Origin: Candidatus Methylospira mobilis
Lineage (GTDB): Bacteria > Pseudomonadota > Gammaproteobacteria > Methylococcales > Methylococcaceae
NCBI RefSeq assembly: GCF_009498235.1
Contig: NZ_CP044205.1
Span: forward strand, 1,437,501-1,501,500
Length of the DNA: 64,000 bases
Direction: 5' to 3'
Under the pieces are notes generated by a model that did not search any database, was not told the DNA's origin, and was given only the letters and a program-made list of their open reading frames with translations. Below, in pieces: positions 38,803-47,977 of this stretch. Numbering within the stretch: position 1 is the stretch's first letter; every line of letters starts with the position of its first letter. Made by a program: the position numbers and the translations under genes.

Positions 38803-40032
38803 ATGCTGACAGACATCCAAATACGCAAAGCCAAGCCCCAAGGGAAGCCCTACAAGCTGGCTGATTCTCACCAGCTTTTTATCCTGGTCAACACAAACGG
38901 CAGCAAACTATGGCGTTTTGACTACAGTTTCGACGGCAAGCGTAAAACGCTGGCGCTCGGTTCTTATCCTATAGCGTCCTTGTCCGACGCACGCACTCGG
39001 CGCGATGAGGCGCGGCAACTGCTGGCGCAAGGCGTCGATCCTGCTGCGCAACGCAAGGCGGCAAGAGCGGCAAAGGACGAACAGGCCGCAAACAGCTTTG
39101 AAGTGATAGCGCGAGAGTGGTTTGAGAAGCAAGCACCAAGCTGGGCAGATACCACGCTGATACATGCCAGAAAACGGCTTGAAAGCGATCTGCTGCCGGA
39201 TTTAGGCAAAAAGCCGATTACCGCGATCACTACCCGCGAGTTACTGGAGACGCTTAATAAAATAGTGCAGCGCGGCGCTACCGATACCGCGAGCCGGGCG
39301 CGATCCGATTTAACACGTATTTTCCGCCATGCGATCCTGACCGGCAGGGCCGAATATAACCCGGCTTCGCAGCTTGTCGGCGCATTGCCGACCGTACCAG
39401 TAAAGCATCGGGCTACCATTGTGGAACCCAAGGATGTGGGCGATCTGTTACGGGCCATAGATTCATATCAAGGTTTACCTTATGTTCAGGCCGCTTTCAG
39501 GTTGGCACCGCTGGTATTCTTGCGACCGATTGAATTGGCTCAGGCTGAATGGTCTGAGTTTGATCTTGATGTCGGAGAATGGCGTATACCCGGCGAGCGT
39601 ATGAAGATGAACAGCCGCCATATCGTGCCATTGTCCACGCAGGCTGTGGTTATTCTGCGTGAACTTTATCTGTTTACTGGAAACCAGAAGTATTTATTCC
39701 CCCACGCACGCAACAAAGGCCAGCACATGAGCCGCGAAACGATACGCGCGGCACTCGTGCGTATTGGTTATGGGCCGAATAGCTCAACGCCTATGACGGC
39801 GCACGGCTTCAGGGGTATGGCTTCAACGCTGCTTCATGAGCAGGGCTGGCCGTCTGACATGATCGAGCGCCAGCTTGCACATGCCGAGCGCAATAAGGTC
39901 AAAGCAGCGTACAACCACGCCGAACATCTGCCGGAGCGCCGCCGTATGATGCAGGCTTGGGCGGATTATCTTGAGCGATTGAAAAATGGCGCTGTTGTTG
40001 TGATTTCGTTTCGGCAAAAAACTGCTTCATAA
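38803..40032 (+). CDS. int: Tyrosine integrase (P4-like)
   Basis: A 409-residue site-specific recombinase that inserts and excises the element at tRNA-Leu. An N-terminal DUF4102 arm-binding domain (about 1-90, MLTDIQIRKAKPQGKPYKLA) is followed by a core-binding domain and the catalytic domain: Arg in FLRPIELAQAEW, HGFRGMAST (HxxR), and the nucleophile Tyr in AAYNHAEHL. All expected residues are intact. It stands 180 bp after the tRNA, as usual. Its stop overlaps the convergent gene by 6 bp. Confidence 0.95.
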   Translation: MLTDIQIRKAKPQGKPYKLADSHQLFILVNTNGSKLWRFDYSFDGKRKTLALGSYPIASLSDARTRRDEARQLLAQGVDPAAQRKAARAAKDEQAANSFEVIAREWFEKQAPSWADTTLIHARKRLESDLLPDLGKKPITAITTRELLETLNKIVQRGATDTASRARSDLTRIFRHAILTGRAEYNPASQLVGALPTVPVKHRATIVEPKDVGDLLRAIDSYQGLPYVQAAFRLAPLVFLRPIELAQAEWSEFDLDVGEWRIPGERMKMNSRHIVPLSTQAVVILRELYLFTGNQKYLFPHARNKGQHMSRETIRAALVRIGYGPNSSTPMTAHGFRGMASTLLHEQGWPSDMIERQLAHAERNKVKAAYNHAEHLPERRRMMQAWADYLERLKNGAVVVISFRQKTAS

Positions 40033-40313
40033 GGCAGCGTCTTTAGAAAACTTGCTCAAAAGTTTGGAGACAACTTTGGAACTGATTTCCAATTTGTGTG
40101 CAATTTCGTTCAGGCTCAATCCATCTCGATTCATTTGCACGGCCTGAATATATTTCTCGGATAGAAGGATACGAATGAAATTGTATTCACTCAAAATACT
40201 GGAAACGTATTGGGAGGTAACTTCAATTTTTTCAGCGATTTCTTTCTGGTTTAATCCCTTTCGTTTCATTTCAACTGCCGTAATGTAATGGTCAACAAAA
40301 ACCGGACACCTGT

Positions 40314-41141
40314 TCAGGCAGCGTTTCTATAAAATTCCCGCTCGAATTCGAGTGGGGACTGGTAGCCCAATGTTGAGTGTGGTCGAAGGCCATTATAAAA
40401 AGCCAAATAATCGATCACACTCAGTTTTGCCGCCGCTTGGGTCTTGAATTTTTCGTAGTTGAGCTGCTCATGCTTCAAGCTGCGAAAAAAACGTTCGGTC
40501 GGCGAGTTGTCCCAGCAGTTCCCTTTGCGGCTCATACTCTGTTCCATCTTCATCACGTCTAAATGCCGGCGATATTCCCTGCTCGCATACTGGCTGCCAC
40601 GATCCGAGTGATGCAACAGACCGGGTGGCGGTTTGCGGCGCCAGAAGGCCATTTGCAAGGCCTTGACGCACAGCGAGGCCCGCATGTGATCATCAATCGC
40701 CCAGCCCACGACTTGCCGGGAAAACAGATCGATGACCACCGCGACATAAAGCCAGCCTTCTAGGGTCCACACGTAGGTGATATCTGTCGTCCATACTTGA
40801 TTGGGCTTGCCAACCTGGAATTGCCGGTCCAAGCGGTTGGGCGAAATGGCCTCGTTATGGTTGCTATCGGTAGTGACTTTAATTCGCCTGGGATAGCGCA
40901 CCTTCAAGTTTAAATCTCGCATGATGCGCCGCGTTTTAAAACGCCCAACGACAAAACCTTGTTTTTGCAGTCGATCCGCTAAACGACGCGAACCAAAGCA
41001 CTGTTTATTGTCGATGAAAATCTGCCTCGCTTTCTCGGCAAGCTTTTGATCTTGTTGATCCTTATCACTGTCCTGCGGGGCTTTTAACCACTCATAATAT
41101 GCACTGCTACTCACCTGCATCACTCGGCAGAGCACGGTCAC
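40314..41141 (-). CDS. IS3-family transposase OrfB (DDE)
   Basis: A 275-residue DDE integrase-type catalytic part. The three acidic residues are in WTTDITYVW, HHSDRGSQYAS and DNSPTERFFRSLK. Its frame stays open upstream into the end of orfA, so the active transposase is probably the OrfAB fusion made by frameshifting. Close in pattern to the IS3/IS51 groups. Confidence 0.93.
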   Translation of the reverse strand: MTVLCRVMQVSSSAYYEWLKAPQDSDKDQQDQKLAEKARQIFIDNKQCFGSRRLADRLQKQGFVVGRFKTRRIMRDLNLKVRYPRRIKVTTDSNHNEAISPNRLDRQFQVGKPNQVWTTDITYVWTLEGWLYVAVVIDLFSRQVVGWAIDDHMRASLCVKALQMAFWRRKPPPGLLHHSDRGSQYASREYRRHLDVMKMEQSMSRKGNCWDNSPTERFFRSLKHEQLNYEKFKTQAAAKLSVIDYLAFYNGLRPHSTLGYQSPLEFEREFYRNAA

Positions 41142-41179
41142 TGGATACGTCTTCTGTTGCGCCTGAATAAACCCGTACT

Positions 41180-41503
41180 TTATTCGGCTTCTTTCGCAAA
41201 GAAGACTGCGGCCTTTTTTAAGATTTCACGCTCCATGCGTAATTGTTCAATTTCCTTGCGCAAACGAATCAATTCATCGTGATCCCCCAGATTCAAGCCT
41301 GGCTTTTTCGTCGCAGACTCATTGCCGGAAGGCTTGCGTTCCGCCCGCACCCAGCGTCCCAGGGCACTTAATGATATGCCCAAATGATCGGCAGCCTGGT
41401 TCAGGCTGTAGCCTTTTTCAAGAACCAGCTGGGCGGCATCTTGCTTAAATTCCAGACTGTATTTGGGGCGCTTGTGTTTTTTCTCGTTTGTCTTCATGCT
41501 CAC
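41180..41503 (-). CDS. IS3-family OrfA (HTH)
   Basis: A 107-residue protein with a helix-turn-helix (YSLNQAADHLGISLSALGRW) and a C-terminal leucine-zipper-like helix (HDELIRLRKEIEQLRMEREI) used for multimerisation. It binds the IS ends. Translation may start at the second Met, MKTNEKKHKR. Confidence 0.9.
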   Translation of the reverse strand: MSMKTNEKKHKRPKYSLEFKQDAAQLVLEKGYSLNQAADHLGISLSALGRWVRAERKPSGNESATKKPGLNLGDHDELIRLRKEIEQLRMEREILKKAAVFFAKEAE

Positions 41504-42955
41504 CTCTGCTGACAGTATAAATTCTGCCTTTGGAAGTGTCCGGGTTCATTAAACCATTACATAATACATTTATCAGATAAGCGGATGCGAACGAAGTTAT
41601 ATGCAAAACGCCTAATGTCCTGATCTTGATCTCTATCAAAGCCGAATGAATAGTGCAAAACTCGTTTATATTCCATAATTTTTTTATGAAAGTTATCTTT
41701 GTACTCTCTAATGTCGTTATTGTATTTTTTCTCATGTGAGTCATGCACACTACATAATCTGAGACTAAGTTTCTTCCCCTGCCCCTCTTCTCCTCCTTCT
41801 TGATTTTTTTGTTTAATACTTAATGAAGCAGGGCGTTTTTCCTCGACGGCTTGGGAAAAAGCAGAAAGACGCCAGCAGAGCTCACAATAGGGGTAATGCC
41901 TCTTATCCACCTTATATCGCAATGTTCGCCTGGATTCTCCAAGCTCTGGATCGATTATCAGGCCGATATTTTGTTTTCTTTCGCAACCGGGGGTAGATAA
42001 AAATTCTACTAAAAAAAGTAAAGATTCCATTGTCTCTACAAAATCTTGTGGTAGACGATCTTCATGCAAGAAATCAGGTAAGGAATAAAAAACTTTAGTT
42101 GTTCGTATAGTCGCTCTCAGACTATCCTCCATCTCTTTCAGATTCGATTTTGCAGCAGAGGAAAAACCGGCAGGGAAAAGATTAGACTTACGGGTTTTTC
42201 TCAAATAATCTTTGACCGCTGGGTCAATGTGTTTTTGCACAAGACTCCACAGTGGATATGTCTTAGATGTCAAAGAATAAGAAGGGGTGGAGTCATATTC
42301 GTCAGCGAATGCTAGTAACGCGTCTGCAATTTTCGTATCACATCTACCTAATGGATGGCAAAAATAGGCGGCTTTCGATTGAACTGGCTGTTTTTTGTGC
42401 CGTAGTAAATAAGGGTAAATAGATTCGCGAATAGACTCGCGTAACTGTTCGTTGGGTGGTTCGAATTCATAATCTGAGAGCACCTGAAGAGTATTTTTTC
42501 TTATGTATAATGCTGGAGCGTCCATAAATGGAGAGAATCCACCTTTAGTACAGAGCAATATATTAACGACCAATCCAATGAGTGTGACTTGCGCTTCAAA
42601 TTCGCCTATACATTCTGTGTTTTTCAACTTTGAATCTAAACTGGCTATTATTCGCATTACTTCGGCAGCACGGTCAGCGTGAGACTCATCTATCTTTTCT
42701 ATCGATTCGCCTATGCGATCTCGCCAAACCTGACCATCGGAAGTGAGCCAAACTCCAAGAGAGTTGGGGGCATTGAACGCCTTCTGGAATGTTTCACCCA
42801 AGTTATGAAGAAAACCTTCTCCATCCGTCATCGCTCGCAGCCCTCCCGGAAAAAACAACCAAATATTACATATTTCCGTTCTTACTTGTCGATAAAAATT
42901 ACGCATGATGTTGCCCACCACAAGTAGTGGCATACAGTCGCATGGAGACGCAAGC

Positions 42956-43174
42956 ATGACCATAAAACAAGAGCAGTCCAAAACCACCAGCTATATCCGT
43001 ATGTCCAGCCTAATTACAATCGTGCCGCTGGTACCGTCCACCATCTGGCGGCTCGTAAAAAAAGGCACTTTTCCGCAGCCGGTCAAACTGACCGAAAACT
43101 GCACAGCATGGAAACTGGAAGACGTGCAAGCATGGCTAGACGCTAAAGCCGATGCATCGAGGAGCGCGTCATGA
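42956..43174 (+). CDS. AlpA-family transcriptional regulator
   Basis: A 72-residue winged-helix regulator. SLITIVPLVPSTIWRLVKKG followed by FPQPVKLTENCTAWKLEDVQ is the AlpA pattern; in P4-like elements AlpA/Vis controls excision. The ATG at 42956 is chosen over 42905 because GGAGAC lies upstream. It diverges from the interrupted regulator gene, sharing a 50-bp control region. Confidence 0.85.
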   Translation: MTIKQEQSKTTSYIRMSSLITIVPLVPSTIWRLVKKGTFPQPVKLTENCTAWKLEDVQAWLDAKADASRSAS

Positions 43175-43452
43175 TGCCGCTCCAACGCTTGACACCACCC
43201 TCATTCGGAGAGCAAACTTTCCCCGTTGCCCCGGACGTATCCGGGGCCGGGTTTAGCAGCCTGAAATGTATTGGCGCTACAGCGCCATTCCGTATGGAAT
43301 ACGGCGTTTTTTTACGCCCGCAATCCATCCATTATGGCGGGGTGCCGTGGGACATCCGCGAGGGTGTGCCGGTTCCAATACACCGGTCTGCTAACCCATT
43401 ACACCCCGTCACCCAATCGTTTAGCAGCGATCGTGACGGTTCTAAATCTTAG
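43171..43452 (+). other. Structured leader, possibly with an Ash-like ORF
   Basis: About 290 bases between alpA and the small-gene operon. One strand encodes a 93-residue frame (PPSFGEQTFPVAPDVSGAGF ... PQSIHYGGVPWDI) resembling poorly supported Ash/Icd-like frames of P4-type islands. The DNA holds CCCCGGACGTATCCGGGG, a palindrome at about 43222-43239, GGCGCTACAGCGCC at about 43272-43285, and similar stems. In phage P4 the equivalent leader makes the immunity RNA. I cannot tell which reading is right. Confidence 0.35.
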
Positions 43453-43466
43453 TATTGGAGCCACTC

Positions 43467-43751
43467 ATGACCACCCAAACCATGGGCAAAATCCGCCCAG
43501 AATCTACCCTTAGCGTCAGTCAAGCTGATGAGCTGCGCTCGCGCGTACTGGACGTATACGTCCATATGGACAACCTCACCGCACTGGCCGCCGACTTTGC
43601 GCAGGATTATTCCCATCAAACCGGCTTGGGCGGTATCTGCGCCCACCTGACCGCCGCCAGCGGCCACCTGGAACACGCCAAACGCGAAAGTTTTGCCTTG
43701 TGGACTGCCGCTATAGAGGCCGCTGATCTAGGAGGACGTAGCCGTGCTTAA
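43467..43751 (+). CDS. Hypothetical protein of the element's replication operon
   Basis: A 94-residue protein of unknown function, starting MTTQTMGKIRPES. GGAG lies 8 bases before the ATG at 43467, so I prefer it to 43455. The middle is helical (VSQADELRSRVLDVYVHMDN). It overlaps the following gene by 8 bases and is first in a run of five tightly overlapping genes leading into the DUF927 gene. Confidence 0.6.
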   Translation: MTTQTMGKIRPESTLSVSQADELRSRVLDVYVHMDNLTALAADFAQDYSHQTGLGGICAHLTAASGHLEHAKRESFALWTAAIEAADLGGRSRA

Positions 43752-44040
43752 TCCCAACAATCAAGCGCCTGACTTTCGGGCTACTACTGCTTATCCCTTT
43801 TACCCATGCAACGCTGAGGGTAACCACCTATTCCAGGTGCGCGCCGGCGTGTCTGCCGTAGATGCGCTGCAGGAAGCGTCCAACCTCTTGGACGCCGCCA
43901 AAGCCTCCGCCTTCGAAATCGCAACGAACCGCGTCGAAGATGTTGCCCGTAACACCTGGACGTTGGCCTACCTGCTCGAAATGGCAAAGGCTGTTGTTGA
44001 TGCAGCAATCACGAATATGGAGCGGGAAGCACGTCAATGA
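43744..44040 (+). CDS. DUF3077-like protein
   Basis: A 98-residue helical protein whose middle, HLFQVRAGVSAVDALQEASN, is the DUF3077 pattern seen in small proteins of pseudomonad elements. Function unknown. It starts inside the end of the previous gene and its stop overlaps the next start as ATGA. Confidence 0.6.
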   Translation: MLNPNNQAPDFRATTAYPFYPCNAEGNHLFQVRAGVSAVDALQEASNLLDAAKASAFEIATNRVEDVARNTWTLAYLLEMAKAVVDAAITNMEREARQ

Positions 44041-44315
44041 GCGCGAACGGAGAAAATAACAGCTATACAAAACAATGGCTAACGGAAAAATACGGGGCTC
44101 TTTTGACTATGGATAATCTTGCCGAGGTACTCCATCGCAAGATAGGAGGGCTGCGATTCACCCTGCGAAATCCCACGGCGGAATTAACACAAAAACTGGC
44201 CCCAGGCCTAATAACAATAGGCCGACGCAAATCGTACCGGGTCGATGTCATTGCGGCGCTAATTGATCAGGTTGATTACCCGGCCACGAGCACGGAGCAG
44301 GAGCCGCGCCGATGA
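44037..44315 (+). CDS. Putative DNA-binding protein
   Basis: A 92-residue protein. LLTMDNLAEVLHRKIGGLRF followed by IGRRKSYRVDVIAALID looks like a small winged-helix or excisionase-type domain with the basic residues GRRKSYR. Similar short proteins accompany P4-like replication genes. It overlaps both neighbours by ATGA, so it is translationally coupled. Confidence 0.5.
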   Translation: MSANGENNSYTKQWLTEKYGALLTMDNLAEVLHRKIGGLRFTLRNPTAELTQKLAPGLITIGRRKSYRVDVIAALIDQVDYPATSTEQEPRR

Positions 44316-44803
44316 AGACCATCATCAAATACAAGCGCACCGTCAAGAATCCGTGGCAACGGCTTCCCTTTGTAAGTTCAAATCCACGCGCCAAGGCACC
44401 AAACTGGAACGTACCCGCGAAAGGCGGCTATTTCGGCGGTTTTAAAACGGGTCAGTTTATGGCAGTGGCATTACTCAAATATCAGCGACAAGATGATGAT
44501 GCCGGTTTTCTTGAAAAAGTTGTCGAATCCTTTATGCGGCGCTACGAGATGGAAGGCGGAAGCGCCATGCTTGATAAGCCTCCATCTGAATGGAGCGAAG
44601 GCTTTAAGGCGCTTAGGGGGCAGTATTACGGCTTCTTCAGCTATCTGGGTAAATGGCTGCATTACGCATCTACGGATGGGGACAATCTCGACAACACCAG
44701 CGAAAAAGATATCGAGACCGGTGCCAATGCCGGGCTGGCCTACAACGAAAAAGCTGTTATGGCTGCGATTTGTTCCGGCAAGTTCCAGGAGGAGGACGAA
44801 TGA
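44312..44803 (+). CDS. Hypothetical protein
   Basis: A 163-residue protein I do not recognise. It has a basic start (IIKYKRTVKNPWQRLPFVSS), a helical aromatic middle (FKALRGQYYGFFSYLGKWLH) and an acidic tail. No membrane segment or signal peptide. Coupled by ATGA overlap to the DUF927 gene downstream, which suggests a replication or regulatory role; that is only inferred. Confidence 0.55.
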   Translation: MKTIIKYKRTVKNPWQRLPFVSSNPRAKAPNWNVPAKGGYFGGFKTGQFMAVALLKYQRQDDDAGFLEKVVESFMRRYEMEGGSAMLDKPPSEWSEGFKALRGQYYGFFSYLGKWLHYASTDGDNLDNTSEKDIETGANAGLAYNEKAVMAAICSGKFQEEDE

Positions 44804-46697
44804 GCGCCAAAATCCACCGAATCCAGCCAGACCTACCACCGCCGCAAAAAAAAAGGAAACAGAAAGCCGAAAAACACGCCCTCTATGTGGAGGAAAAAGG
44901 CGTTATCTGCAAGATCGGCGAGAAAAGCTCGTTTCCGCTCTGCAATTTTTCGGCACACATTATCGAAGAAGTGATACACGATAACGGCGAGGAAAAGACG
45001 CTGACCAGCGCAATAGAGGGCAAGTTGTCCAACGGCCAGACACTGCCGCGTATCGAAGTTGGTGCCGGCAGCTTCGCCGGCATGGCCTGGGTATACTCGC
45101 AATGGGGAACCATGGTCAGTATTAAGGCCGGTAATGCATCGAAAGATCATTTGCGCGCGGCCATACAAGCGCTGTCCGGAGAATATCCACGGCGCACGGT
45201 TTACGGCCACACCGGTTGGCGGGAAATCGACGGCCAGTGGTTGTACCTGCATACGGGCGGCGCGATCGACGCAGACGGCAACCGTACCGATGTCGAAGTA
45301 AACCCCGGCGCCGGTAATATGCAGCACTACCGGCTACCCGATCCGCCACAAGGGGAAGCGCTGAAAGCGGCGGTACGCGCCAGCCTGTCGTTGTTCGGTA
45401 TTGCTCCGCACAAGCCGGAAATAGGTGCGTTGTTGCTGGCCACCATCTACCGCGCGCCAACGGCCACCGCCGCGTTGATCGACCATACCGCCATGCTGTT
45501 CGGCATATCTGGCACGCGCAAGAGCGAGGCCACCGCCATGGCGCTGGCCCATTTCGGCCAAGGCTTCGATTCACGGCATTTTCCGGCCGCCTGGGTAGAT
45601 TCGGCAGGCGTGCTTGAAGTCAAGGCGCATGCGGCCAAGGACGCGCTTTTTGTTGTGGATGACTTCAACCCGCAAGGCGGCAAAGGCGACATCGATAAAA
45701 TACACGCCATAGCCGACAAACTGATCAGGGGCGCGGGCAATCAGGCCGGGCGTGGCCGCCTGCAGTCCGACCTGAAGCAACGCGCGGCCTATCATCCACG
45801 CGGCCTGGTGCTGATGAGCGGCGAGGACATCCCGCGCGGGCAATCCTGCAGGGCGCGTATCACTATCGCCAGCATCAGCCGCGATGTGACCGACAAAACC
45901 GGAAAGGCGACATCGACAGCGACCGCCTTACAGTGCTACAAGAGCACGCCAGAGCCGGAACACTGGCCGCAGCCATGTCTGGGTATCTACAATGGTTAGC
46001 ACCTCAAATGAACGCCCTCAAGCAATCCTTGCCGGAAGTCATCCGCACCGGGCGGGATAAGGCAATTCATGCGGGTCTGAAGGGTCACACCCGCGCACCG
46101 TCCGACTTCGCCAGCCTGAAGGCCGGTCTGGCGCTGTTTACGGATTTTGCCCGGCAATGCGGGGCAATCACTCGGGCCGAAGCGGAACAGTTCTTGTCAG
46201 AAACCAGCGCCGCATTGTGGCGCTTGATCGAGGAGCAGGACGAACACCAGGCCAGCCAGGACGAAGTAACCCGGTTTCTGGCGCTGCTGTCTTCGGCGCT
46301 GTCTTCCGGACGTTGTCATGTCATCGACCTCGAAGGCGGCGAGAAAGGCATACCAAGCGGCAACATGTCCTACGTGCGCAATTTCGGCTGGATTCAGGAC
46401 GCGCGCGGAGACTATGAGCCGCAAGGCATGCTGATCGGCTGGATGGACAAGAACGAGGACACCTTATACCTGGATGGCGACGCCGCGCACGCGGTAGTGG
46501 TTAAGTACGCCGGCGACCAAGGCGGCAACTTTAGTCTTGGGCAGCGTACCTTGATACTACGCATTTATGAGCGCGGCTTGTTAACCAGGGTCACCAAGGA
46601 CAAAGAAAAGATTGTATACAGCGTCCAAAAACCATTGACCGGCAGCAACAAACGCCGCTATGCCTTGCGCCTTTCTGCGCTGATTGACGCTGGGTAA
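44800..46697 (+). pseudogene. DUF927-type replication/helicase gene, frameshifted
   Basis: The 5' frame (44800 to about 45905) encodes DUF927-type sequence with a Walker-like segment, AMLFGISGTRKSEATAMALA, and FVVDDFNPQGG. The 3' frame continues from about 45907 with DIDSDRLTVLQEHARAGTLA to the stop at 46697. Adding one base near 45906-45907 (GGAAAGGCGAC) gives 632 residues. The 3' half has no start of its own with a good ribosome site. DUF927 proteins often serve plasmid- or phage-like replication, and the iterons follow directly. A sequencing indel in the G run is possible. Confidence 0.78.
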
Positions 46698-46839
46698 AAA
46701 CACCCCATAAAAAGCCCTGAAACCCATGCCGGGCGGGGCTTTTCGCCCGATTTAGAAAAAAAGTATAGGGGGGGATATGTAAAATAGGTGAAGTAGATGG
46801 GATATTGAGCTTATCTTATTGTTATATTGGTGTTTATAT

Positions 46840-47151
46840 ATCCCACCTAGCTAAAATTTAGGTGGGATATATCCCATTTAGGTGGGATTTGCTTAGGATT
46901 CCATGACCGCCAGAAACTTAGGTGGGATAATCCCACCTATTTTTTGGCTTAGGTGGGATTTAAGAATCCAGCAACGGCGCGGCTTACAGCGGTTTTTAAT
47001 GGTCAAATCCCACCTAATTCACCTAATTTCACATCCCCCCCTCAAAACTTTTCGCTGTTTTAGCTGAAGGCCGCGCCAGCCGTGGGATACAGCCCTATTT
47101 TATGGCGTAAAAAAACGCACTTTTTCAGCGTGTGTAAAAATTAGGTGGGAT
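46840..47151. repeat. Iteron-like array, putative element origin
   Basis: Eight copies of the 10-mer TAGGTGGGAT. Five are direct (starting 46859, 46879, 46919, 46950, 47142) and three inverted (46840, 46930, 47007), plus partial copies. Two pairs form dyads, such as AGGTGGGATAATCCCACCT at 46920-46938. The array directly follows the DUF927 gene and nearby DNA is AT-rich. The arrangement suggests a replication origin like P4 crr. Several copies lie in 46698-47206, which has no gene. Confidence 0.7.
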
Positions 47152-47206
47152 TTGGTACAGGCAAGCCTAAAAAGACGGTTTTACAGGAGTGGGCGGGGTT
47201 GTCATC

Positions 47207-47329
47207 AGGCGGTGGGGCTTGGCGATCCACTGCCGGCGCACAGAACGGCCTCGTGTTCGAGGTGCGTGACGCGATGCTTCGCAGTCGCTTCATGTGGGCA
47301 GCCGCCCACATACCGGAATCGGCTACGCC
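47207..47329 (+). repeat. Left copy of a 123-bp inverted repeat
   Basis: Begins AGGCGGTGGGGCTTGGCGAT and includes GCGATGCTTCGCAGTCGCTT and GGGCAGCCGCCCACATACCG. The same sequence in reverse orientation lies at 49923-50044, colinear over its length and about 75-80% identical. An ORF across this copy (from 47145) is probably not a gene. The pair bounds the first cargo module. Confidence 0.75.
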
Positions 47330-47451
47330 GGCGCTTTTTATTACTCTTGCCTAATAATGTTTGGCTAATAATTTATCCAACTCACCGGCGCTGGTCTGCT
47401 AAACAGCGGTTGTTCGGCGCTTTCGTTTTGTGTTTTGATTGACAGCAATAG

Positions 47452-47607
47452 GAAATCGCGCAACAGTTGCAGAAACTCGCAAAGTTTTCTACTTACCATG
47501 CAACACCGCACCTCACTCATGAGCAATACACCTTGGCCGCTATCGATGACGTGATTTTGCGTGGTAAGTGGCTGGATCTGGATGCACTATGTCGAAAAGC
47601 ACCGTAA
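47452..47607 (+). pseudogene. Possible 51-codon gene fragment
   Basis: An open frame between stops, with protein-like sequence (EIAQQLQKLAKFSTYHATPH ... YTLAAIDDVILRGKWLDLD). It has no ATG; a TTG at 47464 could start it. I do not recognise the family. It may be the tail of a gene lost when the cargo module moved in. The rest of 47330-47632 holds nothing else. Confidence 0.3.
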
Positions 47608-47632
47608 TGACGGAGTAGAGAAGGACAATTTC

Positions 47633-47977
47633 ATGAATGATGAACTCGTTGATGTTGACACGGCAAGGACGGCAGAGGCCTTCATGAGGCGGATCAATGA
47701 CCGGTATGCCGTCAGTCAAGCTATTCTGTTTGGCAGTAGAGCAAGACATACGCATAGCCCGGACAGCGATGCGGACATTGCCGTTGTCCTTCGTGGCGAT
47801 CACGGAAAACGCTCGACCGTGGCAATGGACATGGCGGGTATCGCATTTGAGGTACTGCTGGATACCGGCTTGCTTGTCGAAGCGTTGCCGCTGTGGGAGG
47901 ACGAGCTGGCGCACCCCGAGCATTTCAGTAATCCGGCCCTGATCGAGAATATCCGGAAGGAGGGAATCAGGCTATGA
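47633..47977 (+). CDS. MNT-family nucleotidyltransferase (antitoxin-like)
   Basis: A 114-residue minimal nucleotidyltransferase: ILFGSRARHTHSPDSDADIA gives GS-R at 34-36 and the DxD pair at 46/48. In HEPN-MNT systems the MNT protein neutralises the HEPN RNase, in some cases by adding AMP to it. The ATG at 47633 follows AAGGA by 8 bases, better than the upstream in-frame start at 47561. Stop and next start overlap by 4 bp (ATGA). Confidence 0.85.
   Translation: MNDELVDVDTARTAEAFMRRINDRYAVSQAILFGSRARHTHSPDSDADIAVVLRGDHGKRSTVAMDMAGIAFEVLLDTGLLVEALPLWEDELAHPEHFSNPALIENIRKEGIRL

Larger units (their letters stand above)
40284..41561 (-). mobile_element. IS3-family insertion sequence
   Basis: A 1278-bp element with TG...CA ends. 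The terminal repeats begin TGTAATGGT and share CGGACAC further in. The 3-bp target repeat TAA flanks it (40281-40283 and 41562-41564). It carries overlapping-frame orfA and orfB, with a slippery A AAA AAG at 41213-41219 near the end of orfA for -1 frameshifting. Both frames are intact, so the IS may still be active. Confidence 0.9.
40027..42906 (-). pseudogene. Zinc/tandem-HTH protein gene split by an IS3-family element
   Basis: Two parts, 41562-42906 (N-terminal) and 40027-40283 (C-terminal), are separated by the IS. Removing the IS and one TAA copy gives exactly 533 codons (532 residues plus stop). The restored protein has a central Cys pair (YPYCELCWRL) and a later LRLCSVHD, a possible zinc site, and a C-terminal set of repeated helix-turn-helix units: FVRIRLSDKCITAVEMKRKG aligns with FIRILLSEKYIQAVQMNRDG. 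A regulator of the element is plausible, as it is divergent from the alpA-like gene. The start at 42906 is a guess; 42987 is possible. Confidence 0.8.

Noticed and set aside
46840-47151. CRISPR array
   Set aside because: The repeats are 10 bp, in both orientations and unevenly spaced; they fit iterons better, and no cas genes are present.
47145-47354. A 69-codon gene in the left inverted repeat
   Set aside because: The similarity to the right arm extends across frames and does not respect codon positions; it is better explained as repeat DNA.
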